Shown piece by piece: positions 1-7,143 of a stretch of DNA of 16,136 nucleotides. The notes under the pieces are model-generated. The model ran no database searches. It was given only the letters and a program-made list of their open reading frames with translations, and was not told where the DNA came from. Made by a program: the position numbers and the translations under genes. Position 1 is the first letter of the stretch, and each line of letters starts with the position of its first letter. The DNA is from Nitrospirota bacterium (GTDB taxonomy: Bacteria > Nitrospirota > Thermodesulfovibrionia > Thermodesulfovibrionales > JdFR-88): positions 1-16,136 of the forward strand of contig JAJYJB010000056.1 in assembly GCA_021789735.1 (NCBI GenBank). Reading direction: 5' to 3'.

Positions 1-308
1 TGCAGGGAGAGGCCGCGACACCCGGCCCTGCTCTTTTCATCGCCACCCTAGGCAAGGAGGCGGCCACTGAGGCCCTGATGCTGGCCACGCGCCTGCGGGA
101 TTCGGGCACAAGGGTGGAGCTGGGATGGGGAGGCTTTTCCCTGAAAAGCCAGCTAAGGAAGGCCGACAGGATAAACGCGGGCAGCGTGGTCATCATCGGC
201 GAGGACGAGCTTAAAAGCGGCCGGCTCAAATGGAAAAACCTCAGGGACGGCTCATCGGGCGAAGCCGGGCGGGAAGATATCTTCCTGCAATTCTCCCGGG
301 GAAGATAG
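1..308 (+). CDS. hisS: Histidyl-tRNA synthetase, C-terminal fragment
   Basis: This is the 3' end of a gene that starts before the window; the reading frame is open from base 3 to the TAG at 306-308 (about 101 residues visible). The protein would charge tRNA-His in the cytoplasm. The visible part matches the C-terminal anticodon-binding domain of class II synthetases. It has the pattern ALFIATLG, a helix with LRDSGTRVEL, then SLKSQLRKAD, VVIIGEDEL and a short WKNLRDG strand, which in HisRS read as ve..g.SLKsQLk.A, IiGEdEl and vKdL. The catalytic core and the class II motifs lie outside the window, so activity cannot be judged. The 3' end doubles as the stem of a terminator (see 278-335). The assignment rests on the domain pattern alone but is strong. 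Confidence 0.88.
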   Translation, partial: QGEAATPGPALFIATLGKEAATEALMLATRLRDSGTRVELGWGGFSLKSQLRKADRINAGSVVIIGEDELKSGRLKWKNLRDGSSGEAGREDIFLQFSRGR

Positions 309-335
309 TTTTTTCTTTTTATTTTTCTTTTTGTT
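278..335 (+). terminator. Intrinsic terminator overlapping the hisS stop codon
   Basis: TATCTTCC (278-285) pairs perfectly with GGAAGATA (300-307) across a 14-nt loop. After one G, a very long U-rich tract follows (309 to about 337, runs of 4-6 T broken by single C, A or G). The right arm includes most of the stop codon, so the hairpin lies within the last hisS codons. ATCTTCC is also adjacent to an upstream GGAAGAT (272-278), giving a perfect 14-bp DNA palindrome at 272-285. Termination activity is inferred from the hairpin plus U-tract. Confidence 0.6.
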
Positions 336-381
336 TTGACTTTTCGCACCATTTTTATTTTTGTATTTTTTGTTTTTTTGA

Positions 382-1335
382 ATGTCAGAGATAGCATCCA
401 TAATGCCTGGAGTGTGTCTGTCGGCGGGCATGGCCTTTCTGGCTTTGCTGGCCTCCTCCCTGCATCCGTCATTTGACGCCCTGCTGATATCTCCGCTGAT
501 AGGCGTTATCCTGGGAAATTTTATAGAAAAGAAAGATTGGTTCGAGGCGGGCGCCCGTTTTTGCGTAAGCCGGGTCCTGCCAGTTGGGCTTGGCCTCTAT
601 GGCGCTCAGATGGTTGTCCGCGGGCCTGCCATGAAATTTTTTCTGCCCTACGTGCTTGGGGCCGGCCTGCTTTTTTTCATCATAACTTTTCTCGTGGCCA
701 GGGGGTTCGGGCTTGAATCCGGCATCTCCCTTCTGCTTTGCGCCGGCCTTTCCATAGGCGGGGCCAGCGCCGTTTCCATTATCTCGGGTGCCGGGGGCGC
801 AGGCGGAGACGACCTGTCCGTCTCTCTCATCTCCCTTTGGACCGTGGGGCTGGCCGGTATGCTGTCCATGACCTTCTGTCCCGACGCGCTCGGGCTTGCG
901 GCCCGGAAATTTGCTTTAATGCTGGGGGCCGCGCTGCCTTCGCTTGGCCTTGTAAAGGCGGCTTCGGCTTATGCGGGCGGGCATCTGGCCGGGATCGCGA
1001 CAAGCCTCAAGCTCATAAGGACCGCGCTCCTGGCGCCGCTGATAATAGGGCTTTATCTTGCAAAAAAAACGGTGCGGCTCAGCGGTGCGCTGGTTTTCCT
1101 GGCGGTATTTTCCGCCCTGGCGCTGGCGGTAAACCTGTCAGGCCCGGCCGGGCTTGGGCTGAGCCGCGCCATTGCTCCGGCCGGGCTCCCCGTGCTTTCC
1201 GTGTCACTGGCCGCACTCGGTTTTACCGTGGATTTCGATTCCATAGCCCGCAAAGGGGTCTATCCGCTGCTTACGGCCCTTTTTGCCTGGGGCATTTCGG
1301 TCCTGTTCATATACCTGGCGGTGAAGGCGCTTTAA
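382..1335 (+). CDS. YeiH/PSE-family putative sulfate exporter (UPF0324)
   Basis: A 317-residue, very hydrophobic integral membrane protein with about nine or ten predicted helices. It resembles the UPF0324/YeiH family (putative sulfate exporter, PSE), whose true substrate is poorly established. Family-like features are the N-terminal stretch ISPLIGVILGN, the following LPVGLGLYGAQ segment, a Gly/Ala/Ser-rich loop around residues 120-145 (LCAGLSIGGASAVSIISGAG) and a final pair of helices near residues 280-317. Length is close to the usual 320-350. The ATG at 382 has no recognisable Shine-Dalgarno: the 70 bases before it are an almost pure T-rich tract left by the hisS terminator. The next gene starts 4 nt after the stop, so the two are probably co-transcribed. 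Family membership is fairly sure; the sulfate role is only the family label. Confidence 0.8.
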   Translation: MSEIASIMPGVCLSAGMAFLALLASSLHPSFDALLISPLIGVILGNFIEKKDWFEAGARFCVSRVLPVGLGLYGAQMVVRGPAMKFFLPYVLGAGLLFFIITFLVARGFGLESGISLLLCAGLSIGGASAVSIISGAGGAGGDDLSVSLISLWTVGLAGMLSMTFCPDALGLAARKFALMLGAALPSLGLVKAASAYAGGHLAGIATSLKLIRTALLAPLIIGLYLAKKTVRLSGALVFLAVFSALALAVNLSGPAGLGLSRAIAPAGLPVLSVSLAALGFTVDFDSIARKGVYPLLTALFAWGISVLFIYLAVKAL

Positions 1336-1339
1336 GAAA

Positions 1340-2140
1340 ATGAAAAGAAACTTGATAACCGGTTTTTTCCTTTTCCTGTTTTTCTTCTCGGCCGTCCTGG
1401 TCGCAATGATGCTATTGATAGCGTACCACCAGTCCAACCTGATAATGGCGCGTCTGGAGGAAATCGGGCCGGTTTCCATGGGGCAGAGGCTCGCTTATTC
1501 CAGGCTGGCCGCCCAAAGCGAAAACCGTTTCCTGGCTGCGGGGTTTTATGTCTTCATCGCCGGCTTCATGGCCGCGCTGTTCATGGGAAGAAAGCTCCTC
1601 GGGGCCGTAAAGGACCTTCACGAGGCGGCCGTGGAGATAAACTCCGGCAATCTGCCGGACGCCGTCCGGAAGACGTCCCCTGCGGAGGCTTCTACGGCGA
1701 CCGGAGAGTTCCCGGCAATAGCCTCCGCCATGGACAGGCTCTTGCAGATTGCGCGGGAAGAGAAAGACGCCCTGGCATTAAAAGACCGCTATGTAAGCAT
1801 GATGCTCGTTGCGCTCTGGGTGGTGGACGGAAAAAACCTCGTCAGGGACATCAACCCGGCATTCACGGACCTCCTGGGATACGAACGGGAAGACATCCTG
1901 GGGTTTTCCGTCTTCGATTTCATGGATGAAGAAAGCGAAAGACTGCTGAGAAAGCAAACAAACCTGATCCACATTGAAGGCGCAAAAAACTCCTCCTGCG
2001 AGCTCACGCTCATATCGAAGAGAGGGGAGATGTCGCCTGTAACTGTTTCATGGTCTGCCCTGCCCGCCGGCAAGGACGGGACCGTCCTCACGCTGGGGAT
2101 ACTCAAGGATTGCCGCCGCCAGTCCGCAGACAAGCTTTAA
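1340..2140 (+). CDS. Membrane-anchored PAS-domain sensor without output domain
   Basis: A 266-residue protein. A first membrane helix spans about residues 7-29, an extracytoplasmic loop of about 35 residues follows, and a second helix spans about 64-84. A HAMP-like linker (about 85-140; LGAVKDLHEAAVEINSGNL) leads to a PAS domain (about 148-258) with the typical INPAFTDLLGYEREDILG segment and a C-terminal strand containing GILKD. No histidine kinase, GGDEF, EAL, HTH or methyl-accepting region follows; the protein stops just after the PAS fold. It starts 4 nt after the permease stop, with only a weak AAGA before the ATG, so translational coupling is likely. Its place beside a permease suggests it senses or modulates that transporter or relays to a partner elsewhere, but this is inference. 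It could also be the front part of a lost histidine kinase, since the next gene is convergent 16 nt away. Confidence 0.78.
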   Translation: MKRNLITGFFLFLFFFSAVLVAMMLLIAYHQSNLIMARLEEIGPVSMGQRLAYSRLAAQSENRFLAAGFYVFIAGFMAALFMGRKLLGAVKDLHEAAVEINSGNLPDAVRKTSPAEASTATGEFPAIASAMDRLLQIAREEKDALALKDRYVSMMLVALWVVDGKNLVRDINPAFTDLLGYEREDILGFSVFDFMDEESERLLRKQTNLIHIEGAKNSSCELTLISKRGEMSPVTVSWSALPAGKDGTVLTLGILKDCRRQSADKL

Positions 2141-2156
2141 CGGCTTTTCCCCTTCT

Positions 2157-3560
2157 TCAGCCCACCACGTCCATTTTTCTTACCCTCAGGGTCTTCACTC
2201 CCAGCGACCCCGCAAGCGACCGGCACGCCTCCACGTCCACACCCTCCGCATCGACGACCGTCACCTGCACGTCCGGCACATACCGGACGGAGCCGGATAT
2301 GAAGTCCAGGAGGGCACTGAACGCCTCCTTGTGCAGCGGATTGCACAGCCTCCTGTAAGTATCTTCGTCCTGCGCGTCCAGGCTGATGGAGAGGGAATCC
2401 ACAAGCCCGGCGAGCTCCGGCAGTATGTCCCTTCCGTTTACCAGGCTGCCCTGCCCGTTGGTGTTTATCCTTACCTTCCCGCCCTTCTGCTTCACCCATC
2501 CCGCCACCTCTTTTACCACGTCCAGCCGCATGAGGGGCTCGCCGTATCCGCAAAAGACCACTTCAGAATATCTTGCCGGGTCCCCGATGGCCTCCTGCAG
2601 CTCCCGGACGGAGGGTTCCCGCCTCAGCCTGAGCATATGGCCTTTTACGAAATCCCCTTTCATCCGCACGCAAAAAGAACAGTTGTTCGTGCACCTGTTC
2701 GTGACGTTCAGGTAGAGGCTGTCCCTTATGGGATAGGCTATCACGCCCTCGCCGGGCGCCTGCCCTATGCCAAAAAGCCTGTAGGCGTTGAGCGACGTTA
2801 TCCTTGCCACGTCCTCCGCGGTAACGCCCCTCAACTGCGCCAGTTTTTCCGCGGTGTGCCTGACATATGCAGGTTCGTTCCTCTTCCCCCTGAAAGGCTC
2901 GGGGGCAAGATAAGGCGCATCGGTCTCCACGAGAATGCGGTCATCCGGGACCGAGGCGGCCACGCCGGCCAGCGCGGACGACTTTTTGCCCTTGAATGTG
3001 ACCGGCCCCGCAAATGATATATAAAAGCCCATGGAAACCAGCTCCTCCGCCATCTCCATGTCCCCGGAGAAGCAGTGCAGCACGCCCCTGAACCCTTCGG
3101 AGCCCCCTCCGGCGCTGTATTGCCCGAGCACGCGCACCGTGTCCCTGCCGGCCTCCCGTGAATGCACGATAAGAGGCAGCCCCGCCTCAAGCGCAAGCTC
3201 TATATGCCTTTTAAAGACCTCTATCTGGGTCTCTTTGGGAGAGTGCATGTAATGGTAGTCCAGCCCGGTCTCGCCGATGGCCACGGTCTTTTTGTCTCTG
3301 GCAAGCTCCAGGAGGGCCTTAAACACACTTTCGTTAAAATCCTTCGCGTCATGAGGGTGCACGCCCACGGCCGCATAAACAGGGTCATGGGACCGCGCGA
3401 TGGCCACGGCAGCCTTCGAGCTCTCCATCCCGGAGCCCGCCGTTATGATATGCCTTACGCCAGCGGCCATGGCGCGCTCCAGTGCCTCCACCCTGTCCGC
3501 ATCGAACTGGGACATGTCCAGATGGCAGTGCGTATCGACGAGAAAAATATCTTTGTTCAT
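2157..3560 (-). CDS. TatD-family metal hydrolase fused to radical SAM domain
   Basis: A 467-residue fusion. Residues 1-265 are a complete TatD-type TIM-barrel metal-dependent hydrolase (DNase family): DTHCHLD gives H11 and H13, GETGLDYH gives E97, HSREAGRD gives H133, LHCFSGD gives H162 and ETDAPYLAPEPFRGKRNEP gives D214. Residues 275-467 form a short radical SAM domain. Its C-x3-C-x2-C cluster motif is C290, C294 and C297 (NRCTNNCSFCVR), followed by a GYGEP SAM-binding motif (338-342). This matches the TatD-linked radical SAM proteins, which occur next to or fused with TatD; their reaction is unknown to me. The last residues are MDVVG. The ATG at 3560 has a poor Shine-Dalgarno, preceded on the coding strand by an A-rich tract (3596-3641). 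apgM lies 118 nt upstream on the same strand, so an operon is possible. Confidence 0.9.
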   Translation of the reverse strand: MNKDIFLVDTHCHLDMSQFDADRVEALERAMAAGVRHIITAGSGMESSKAAVAIARSHDPVYAAVGVHPHDAKDFNESVFKALLELARDKKTVAIGETGLDYHYMHSPKETQIEVFKRHIELALEAGLPLIVHSREAGRDTVRVLGQYSAGGGSEGFRGVLHCFSGDMEMAEELVSMGFYISFAGPVTFKGKKSSALAGVAASVPDDRILVETDAPYLAPEPFRGKRNEPAYVRHTAEKLAQLRGVTAEDVARITSLNAYRLFGIGQAPGEGVIAYPIRDSLYLNVTNRCTNNCSFCVRMKGDFVKGHMLRLRREPSVRELQEAIGDPARYSEVVFCGYGEPLMRLDVVKEVAGWVKQKGGKVRINTNGQGSLVNGRDILPELAGLVDSLSISLDAQDEDTYRRLCNPLHKEAFSALLDFISGSVRYVPDVQVTVVDAEGVDVEACRSLAGSLGVKTLRVRKMDVVG

Positions 3561-3678
3561 ACTTTATTAAGCGCCGGCCTCAAAGCGGCTATCTTATTAT
3601 TTTACCCCAGCTGTTTTTGTTTTTTTTGTTTTCCAGATAGAACAGGCATGCGGACCGCGCGGATGAAAAAAACCGTGC

Positions 3679-4914
3679 TCAGGAGCCAAATTTTTTGAGT
3701 CTCCCCGCGTTTGCAAGCGCAAGAGGCATGAGCGCAACCGAGGGAATGATCCCGAGCTCACCTTTCAGACACTGCCTTTCGGAGAAATCCTGCGTGGTCC
3801 CTCCAAGCACAAAGGGCGCATGCAGCATCACCGGCACAGGATGCCAGCTATGGCCTTTCATTACCGCGGGTGTTGAATGGTCCCCGGTGATTATAAGCGC
3901 ATCCGGCTTCAGTGCGGCTATGGAGGGCAGCGCCTTGTCCGCCTCCTCTATTTTCCTTACCTTTCCGGCAAAATTGCCGTCTTCTCCAAAGGAGTCCGTC
4001 TTTTTGAAATGTATGAAAAAGAAATCGTAGCTGCTCCAGTTGTCCTTCATATACTCTATCTCTTCATCAAAACTCCCCTCGAAATCAGGGGCCTCCATCC
4101 CGATAAGCCGCGCAAGCCCGCGGTACATGGGATAAGAGGCGATGGCGAGGGAGCGGAGTCCGTAGGCCTCCAGAAGGGAAGGCATACGGGGGTGGGTCGA
4201 AAATCCCCGGACAAGGGCGTAGTTCTGCGGTTTTTTTTGCCCGTCCTTGAGGACCTCCTCCACTTTATTTATGAACTTGCTGGCGACCGCGGCCGTTTTT
4301 TCGGCCTTAGGGTGCCTGGGTATAAGGGGTAGCGGCGCCTTGCCCTCCATCTGCGGGTCTGAATCATTGACCATGGCGGCCTCGGGCGGCAGCGCCTCGG
4401 GGAACCTCATTACCACGGCGAAACGGTGCTCCATTCCGGGGCCGAATATGAACTTTACCCCGTCTATCTCCTGTATCTCCTTCTGGAGCCGCTCTGTGAC
4501 CTTGCGCATCTTGTCCGTGGAAGGCCTGCCCGCCCTCCTGTCGGTTATCACGTTGTTCTCAATGGTGGCGTAATTGCACCTGATGGCAACATCGGTTTTT
4601 TTCACATCGAGCCCCAGGCCCACGGCTTCCAGCACGCCCCTGCCTATCTCCCATTTGAGCGGGTTGTACCCGAAAAGCCCCAGGTGGCCCGGCCCGCTGC
4701 CCGGAGTAATGCCAGCGCCAACGGGGATGTGCAGGCCGCAGGCAGATACCCTGGCCAGCTTGTCCATGTTCGGGGTATGTGCGGCCTCCAGCTCTGTTTT
4801 GCCTGTAAAAGGCCCCTCAGGGCCTTTATACGGCAGGCCTCCCAGCCCGTCCATAACGAGCAGAACGATCTTGCTGCCGTTTTTCTGCAATAGTCCCTTG
4901 ATTACAGATTGCAT
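3679..4914 (-). CDS. apgM: Cofactor-independent phosphoglycerate mutase, archaeal type
   Basis: A 411-residue enzyme of the alkaline phosphatase superfamily that interconverts 3- and 2-phosphoglycerate in glycolysis and gluconeogenesis. Visible motifs are the N-terminal metal site LLVMDGLGG (D22), the nucleophile region [16 protein letters not shown] (probable S73), RCNYATI (112-118), [12 protein letters not shown] (302-313) and the metal ligands ITGDHSTP (D345, H346) and GHSWHP (354-359). The length fits the ApgM family (about 400), well short of the 510-residue GpmI. I chose the ATG at 4914 because the preceding codons do not resemble the family; an in-frame ATG at 4965 would add 17 residues. 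A GGAG sits 14 nt before the chosen start, which is longer than usual. The gene is divergent from rpmH. ApgM is common in archaea and in Nitrospirota, Desulfobacterota and related bacteria. Confidence 0.92.
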   Translation of the reverse strand: MQSVIKGLLQKNGSKIVLLVMDGLGGLPYKGPEGPFTGKTELEAAHTPNMDKLARVSACGLHIPVGAGITPGSGPGHLGLFGYNPLKWEIGRGVLEAVGLGLDVKKTDVAIRCNYATIENNVITDRRAGRPSTDKMRKVTERLQKEIQEIDGVKFIFGPGMEHRFAVVMRFPEALPPEAAMVNDSDPQMEGKAPLPLIPRHPKAEKTAAVASKFINKVEEVLKDGQKKPQNYALVRGFSTHPRMPSLLEAYGLRSLAIASYPMYRGLARLIGMEAPDFEGSFDEEIEYMKDNWSSYDFFFIHFKKTDSFGEDGNFAGKVRKIEEADKALPSIAALKPDALIITGDHSTPAVMKGHSWHPVPVMLHAPFVLGGTTQDFSERQCLKGELGIIPSVALMPLALANAGRLKKFGS

Positions 4915-5012
4915 AATTAGACATTTTACTCCAAAGGACCGCCGTTTTAAAAGTGATCCCCGCAAAAAATCATGCCGGCGCCATCAAGCCGGGCACGGGC
5001 CAATTCAGGCCA

Positions 5013-5042
5013 TTGACAAAAGGGCGAAGCAGCTGATATATT
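5013..5042 (+). promoter_or_regulatory. Strong sigma-70-type promoter for rpmH-yidD-yidC
   Basis: TTGACA (5013-5018, perfect -35) is followed by an 18-bp spacer and TATATT (5037-5042, 5 of 6). The expected transcription start, 6-9 nt after the -10, falls at about 5048-5051, while the rpmH ATG is at 5051. The mRNA would therefore have a leader of 0-3 nt. The next two genes are on the same strand and are probably driven from here. Confidence 0.75.
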
Positions 5043-5050
5043 CATGGACT

Positions 5051-5194
5051 ATGGGCGGAACATATACGACATTTCATCCTCACACAAGAAGAAGGAAGAG
5101 GAACTTGGGCTTTCTCAAGAAGATGAGCACCAAGGGCGGCCGCAACGTCCTCAAAAGAAGAAGGGCCAAAGGCAGAAAAAGACTCTCTGTCTAG
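5051..5194 (+). CDS. rpmH: Ribosomal protein L34
   Basis: A 47-residue, strongly basic protein of the large ribosomal subunit. The family signature is complete: [18 protein letters not shown] (13-30), then [15 protein letters not shown] to the end. The N-terminus, [15 protein letters not shown], is about three residues longer than the common MKRTYQPSNRK form but keeps the TY after three residues. ATG 5051 is the only good in-frame start, and no Shine-Dalgarno is visible because the promoter -10 ends 8 nt upstream. yidD begins 38 nt after the stop. The usual partner rnpA (RNase P protein), normally between rpmH and yidD, is absent. A weak A-rich hairpin with T7 (5214-5230) sits between rpmH and yidD and might attenuate. 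Confidence 0.93.
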   Translation: MGGTYTTFHPHTRRRKRNLGFLKKMSTKGGRNVLKRRRAKGRKRLSV

Positions 5195-5232
5195 TCCGTA
5201 CGCAGAAACAAGCAAAAAGCCCCTTTTTTTAA

Positions 5233-5445
5233 ATGGTTAAAAAGCTCGTCCTCCTGCTGATAGGTTTCTATCAGGTGGCCTTGTCCCCAATTTTGCCGGC
5301 AAGCTGCCGCTTTACTCCATCGTGCTCTGAATACGCAAAACAGGCGGTAGGGCGCTATGGGGCGTTCAAAGGCGGATGGCTAGGGCTCAAGCGTCTCGCC
5401 AGGTGCCACCCGTTCAGCGCCGGGGGCTATGACCCCCTCAGGTAA
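5233..5445 (+). CDS. yidD: YidD membrane protein insertion efficiency factor
   Basis: A 70-residue protein of the YidD/UPF0161 family, a small membrane-associated factor that helps YidC-dependent insertion of inner-membrane proteins. The family signature is clear: a hydrophobic N-terminal stretch LVLLLIGFYQ, then the motif LSPILPASCRFTPSCSEYA with the conserved cysteines, a GAFKGGWLGLKRLARCHPF segment, and the C-terminal GGYDPLR. Length matches the usual 70-85. It is preceded by T7 and AAA rather than a Shine-Dalgarno, so translation may depend on coupling to rpmH or on the A/U-rich leader. It sits between rpmH and yidC as in most bacteria, apart from the missing rnpA. Confidence 0.95.
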   Translation: MVKKLVLLLIGFYQVALSPILPASCRFTPSCSEYAKQAVGRYGAFKGGWLGLKRLARCHPFSAGGYDPLR

Positions 5446-5580
5446 TGACGAAAAAAATAGAAAAAAGACCGCTTCCTGCCGGAGAGCGCTTCCGTGGGAA
5501 AACGGGCGGGCATGAATAAAAAGCAAAAACAAAAATAAAATGAAAATAAAAAACTCCTCACATGAGGCCTGAAGGGTCAA

Positions 5581-7143
5581 ATGGATAAAAAAGCCTTATT
5601 GGCGGTAGTATTATCTGTCGCGGTCCTGATCTTATACCAGTATTACCTTGCTCCCAAACCTGCGCCAGTGCCTGCAAAGGCCCCCGTAGCCGGACAGGCT
5701 GCGCCTGCGGTCCCAAAAACGGCCGCGCCCGCGGTTGCGCCAGCCACGGCTCTTTCGCAGGGGACGCAGCCCGCGGCGGAGCACATCGTGACGGTAGAGA
5801 CGGACAAGTACGTGGCAAGGTTCTCAACCGTGGGCGGGGTGCCCGAATACTGGATGCTCAAAAAATACAAAGGGGACACCAAGCAGACCAAAAACCAGAA
5901 CGTGGTCATCCTGAAGCCCGGCAGCTCCCTTCCTCCGCTGTCGTTGGGCCTTGTCTCCGATTTCGATGCCGCCCACCTCAATTTTGCCCTGGTAAACGGC
6001 ACCACGGACCTGAGGCTGGACAAGTCCCATCCGGAAGGAAAGATCGTATTTGAGTATTCCTCCGGACAGGCTTTAATAAGAAGGACGTACACCTTCCATA
6101 ACGACGGGTACGAAGTGGACCTCAAGGACGAAGTCAGGGGATTTCCCAACTATACCATTACCCTTGGTCCCGATTTCGGCATCTATTCAAGGGAGGGGGG
6201 ACGCGGCGTTCATGTGGGGCCGGTCCTGCTTTCCGGCACCGACACGATAGATGTGTCGCGCAAAAAAGTGGAGCACGGGACTGTCTCCTACACGAAGGAT
6301 GTAAAGTGGATCGCCCAGGAGGACAAATATTTCTGCTCCGCGCTTGTGCCCCACTCAAAAATGGATGAGGCCATCGCCTTCCAGCATAACGGCAACGCGG
6401 CCATAGCCTTCAGGACCAAAAACCCTTCCGTCGAGAGGTTTGCCCTTTTTGCCGGCCCGAAAAAGCCAAGCGACCTGGCTGCCCTGGGCTCGGGGCTCCA
6501 GTACATAGTGGATTTCGGCATATTCTCCATCATATCCAGGCCAATATTGTGGCTGCTCAAGCTGATACACGGCGAGGTCGGCAATTACGGCTGGTCGATC
6601 GTCCTTCTTACACTGCTGATAAGGATACCTTTTTTGCCTCTGGTGGCCAAGGGGCAGAAATCGATGAAAAAGCTCCAGCAGATCCAGCCGATGATGCAGG
6701 AGATAAGGCAGAAATACAAGAAGGACCCCCAGAGGATGCAAAGGGAGATGATGGATATCTACAAGAAGCACAAGGTGAACCCGATGGGCGGTTGCCTTCC
6801 GATGCTGCTTCAGATACCGGTCTTCTTCGCCCTCTACAAGGTGCTCCTTATATCCATAGCGTTACGGGGTGCACCTTTTGTCCTCTGGATCACCGATCTG
6901 TCCCAGAAAGACCCTTACTATGTGCTGCCGGTCATAATGGGCGTGACGATGTTCGCGCAGCAGAAGCTGACGCCTGTCAGCGTGGGGGTAAACCCGGCCC
7001 AGCAGAAACTGATGCTGATCATGCCGGTGATCTTTACCGTCATGTTCATGAACTTCGCTTCCGGCCTGGTGCTCTACTGGATGGTTAACAATCTGCTTTC
7101 CGTTGCCCAGCAGATCTACATCAACAAGAAAGTCACAGTCTGA
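5581..7143 (+). CDS. yidC: Membrane protein insertase YidC
   Basis: A 520-residue YidC/Oxa1/Alb3 insertase. Residues 4-23 form the N-terminal signal-anchor helix. A Pro/Ala-rich linker (25-65) leads into the large periplasmic P1 domain (about 66-310). The C-terminal insertase domain (about 311-512) has five membrane segments, including GWSIVLLTLLIRIPFLPL with the conserved groove arginine R348, the basic cytoplasmic hairpin KSMKKLQQIQPMMQEIRQKYKKD, NPMGGCLPMLLQIPVFFALYKVL, and the last helix NFASGLVLYWMVNNLLS. A Gram-negative envelope is implied by the P1 domain. The ATG at 5581 follows GAAGGG. The 135-bp gap after yidD contains an A-rich tract (5514-5556) and a CCTCA-CA-TGAGG repeat (5557-5568). 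The usual downstream jag/khpB and mnmE are not here; the 3' end overlaps pdxA by 11 nt on the opposite strand. Confidence 0.96.
   Translation: MDKKALLAVVLSVAVLILYQYYLAPKPAPVPAKAPVAGQAAPAVPKTAAPAVAPATALSQGTQPAAEHIVTVETDKYVARFSTVGGVPEYWMLKKYKGDTKQTKNQNVVILKPGSSLPPLSLGLVSDFDAAHLNFALVNGTTDLRLDKSHPEGKIVFEYSSGQALIRRTYTFHNDGYEVDLKDEVRGFPNYTITLGPDFGIYSREGGRGVHVGPVLLSGTDTIDVSRKKVEHGTVSYTKDVKWIAQEDKYFCSALVPHSKMDEAIAFQHNGNAAIAFRTKNPSVERFALFAGPKKPSDLAALGSGLQYIVDFGIFSIISRPILWLLKLIHGEVGNYGWSIVLLTLLIRIPFLPLVAKGQKSMKKLQQIQPMMQEIRQKYKKDPQRMQREMMDIYKKHKVNPMGGCLPMLLQIPVFFALYKVLLISIALRGAPFVLWITDLSQKDPYYVLPVIMGVTMFAQQKLTPVSVGVNPAQQKLMLIMPVIFTVMFMNFASGLVLYWMVNNLLSVAQQIYINKKVTV

Noticed and set aside
738..1343. 201-aa frame inside the permease gene
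   Set aside because: Arg/Gly/Pro-rich composition typical of a shifted frame in GC-rich DNA; the permease frame has clear membrane helices.
4836..4931. Short minus-strand ORF starting [10 protein letters not shown] with a GGAG nearby, overlapping the apgM start
   Set aside because: It is out of frame with apgM, about 31 codons long and unrelated to any protein I know; the GGAG more likely serves apgM.
4915..5050. Possible oriC next to rpmH
   Set aside because: No DnaA boxes (TTATNCACA-like) or AT-rich unwinding repeats are present, and dnaA/dnaN are not in the window.
5044..5232. Frame starting [11 protein letters not shown] overlapping rpmH
   Set aside because: It is the shifted reading of rpmH; the L34 signature is in the other frame and this product resembles nothing known.
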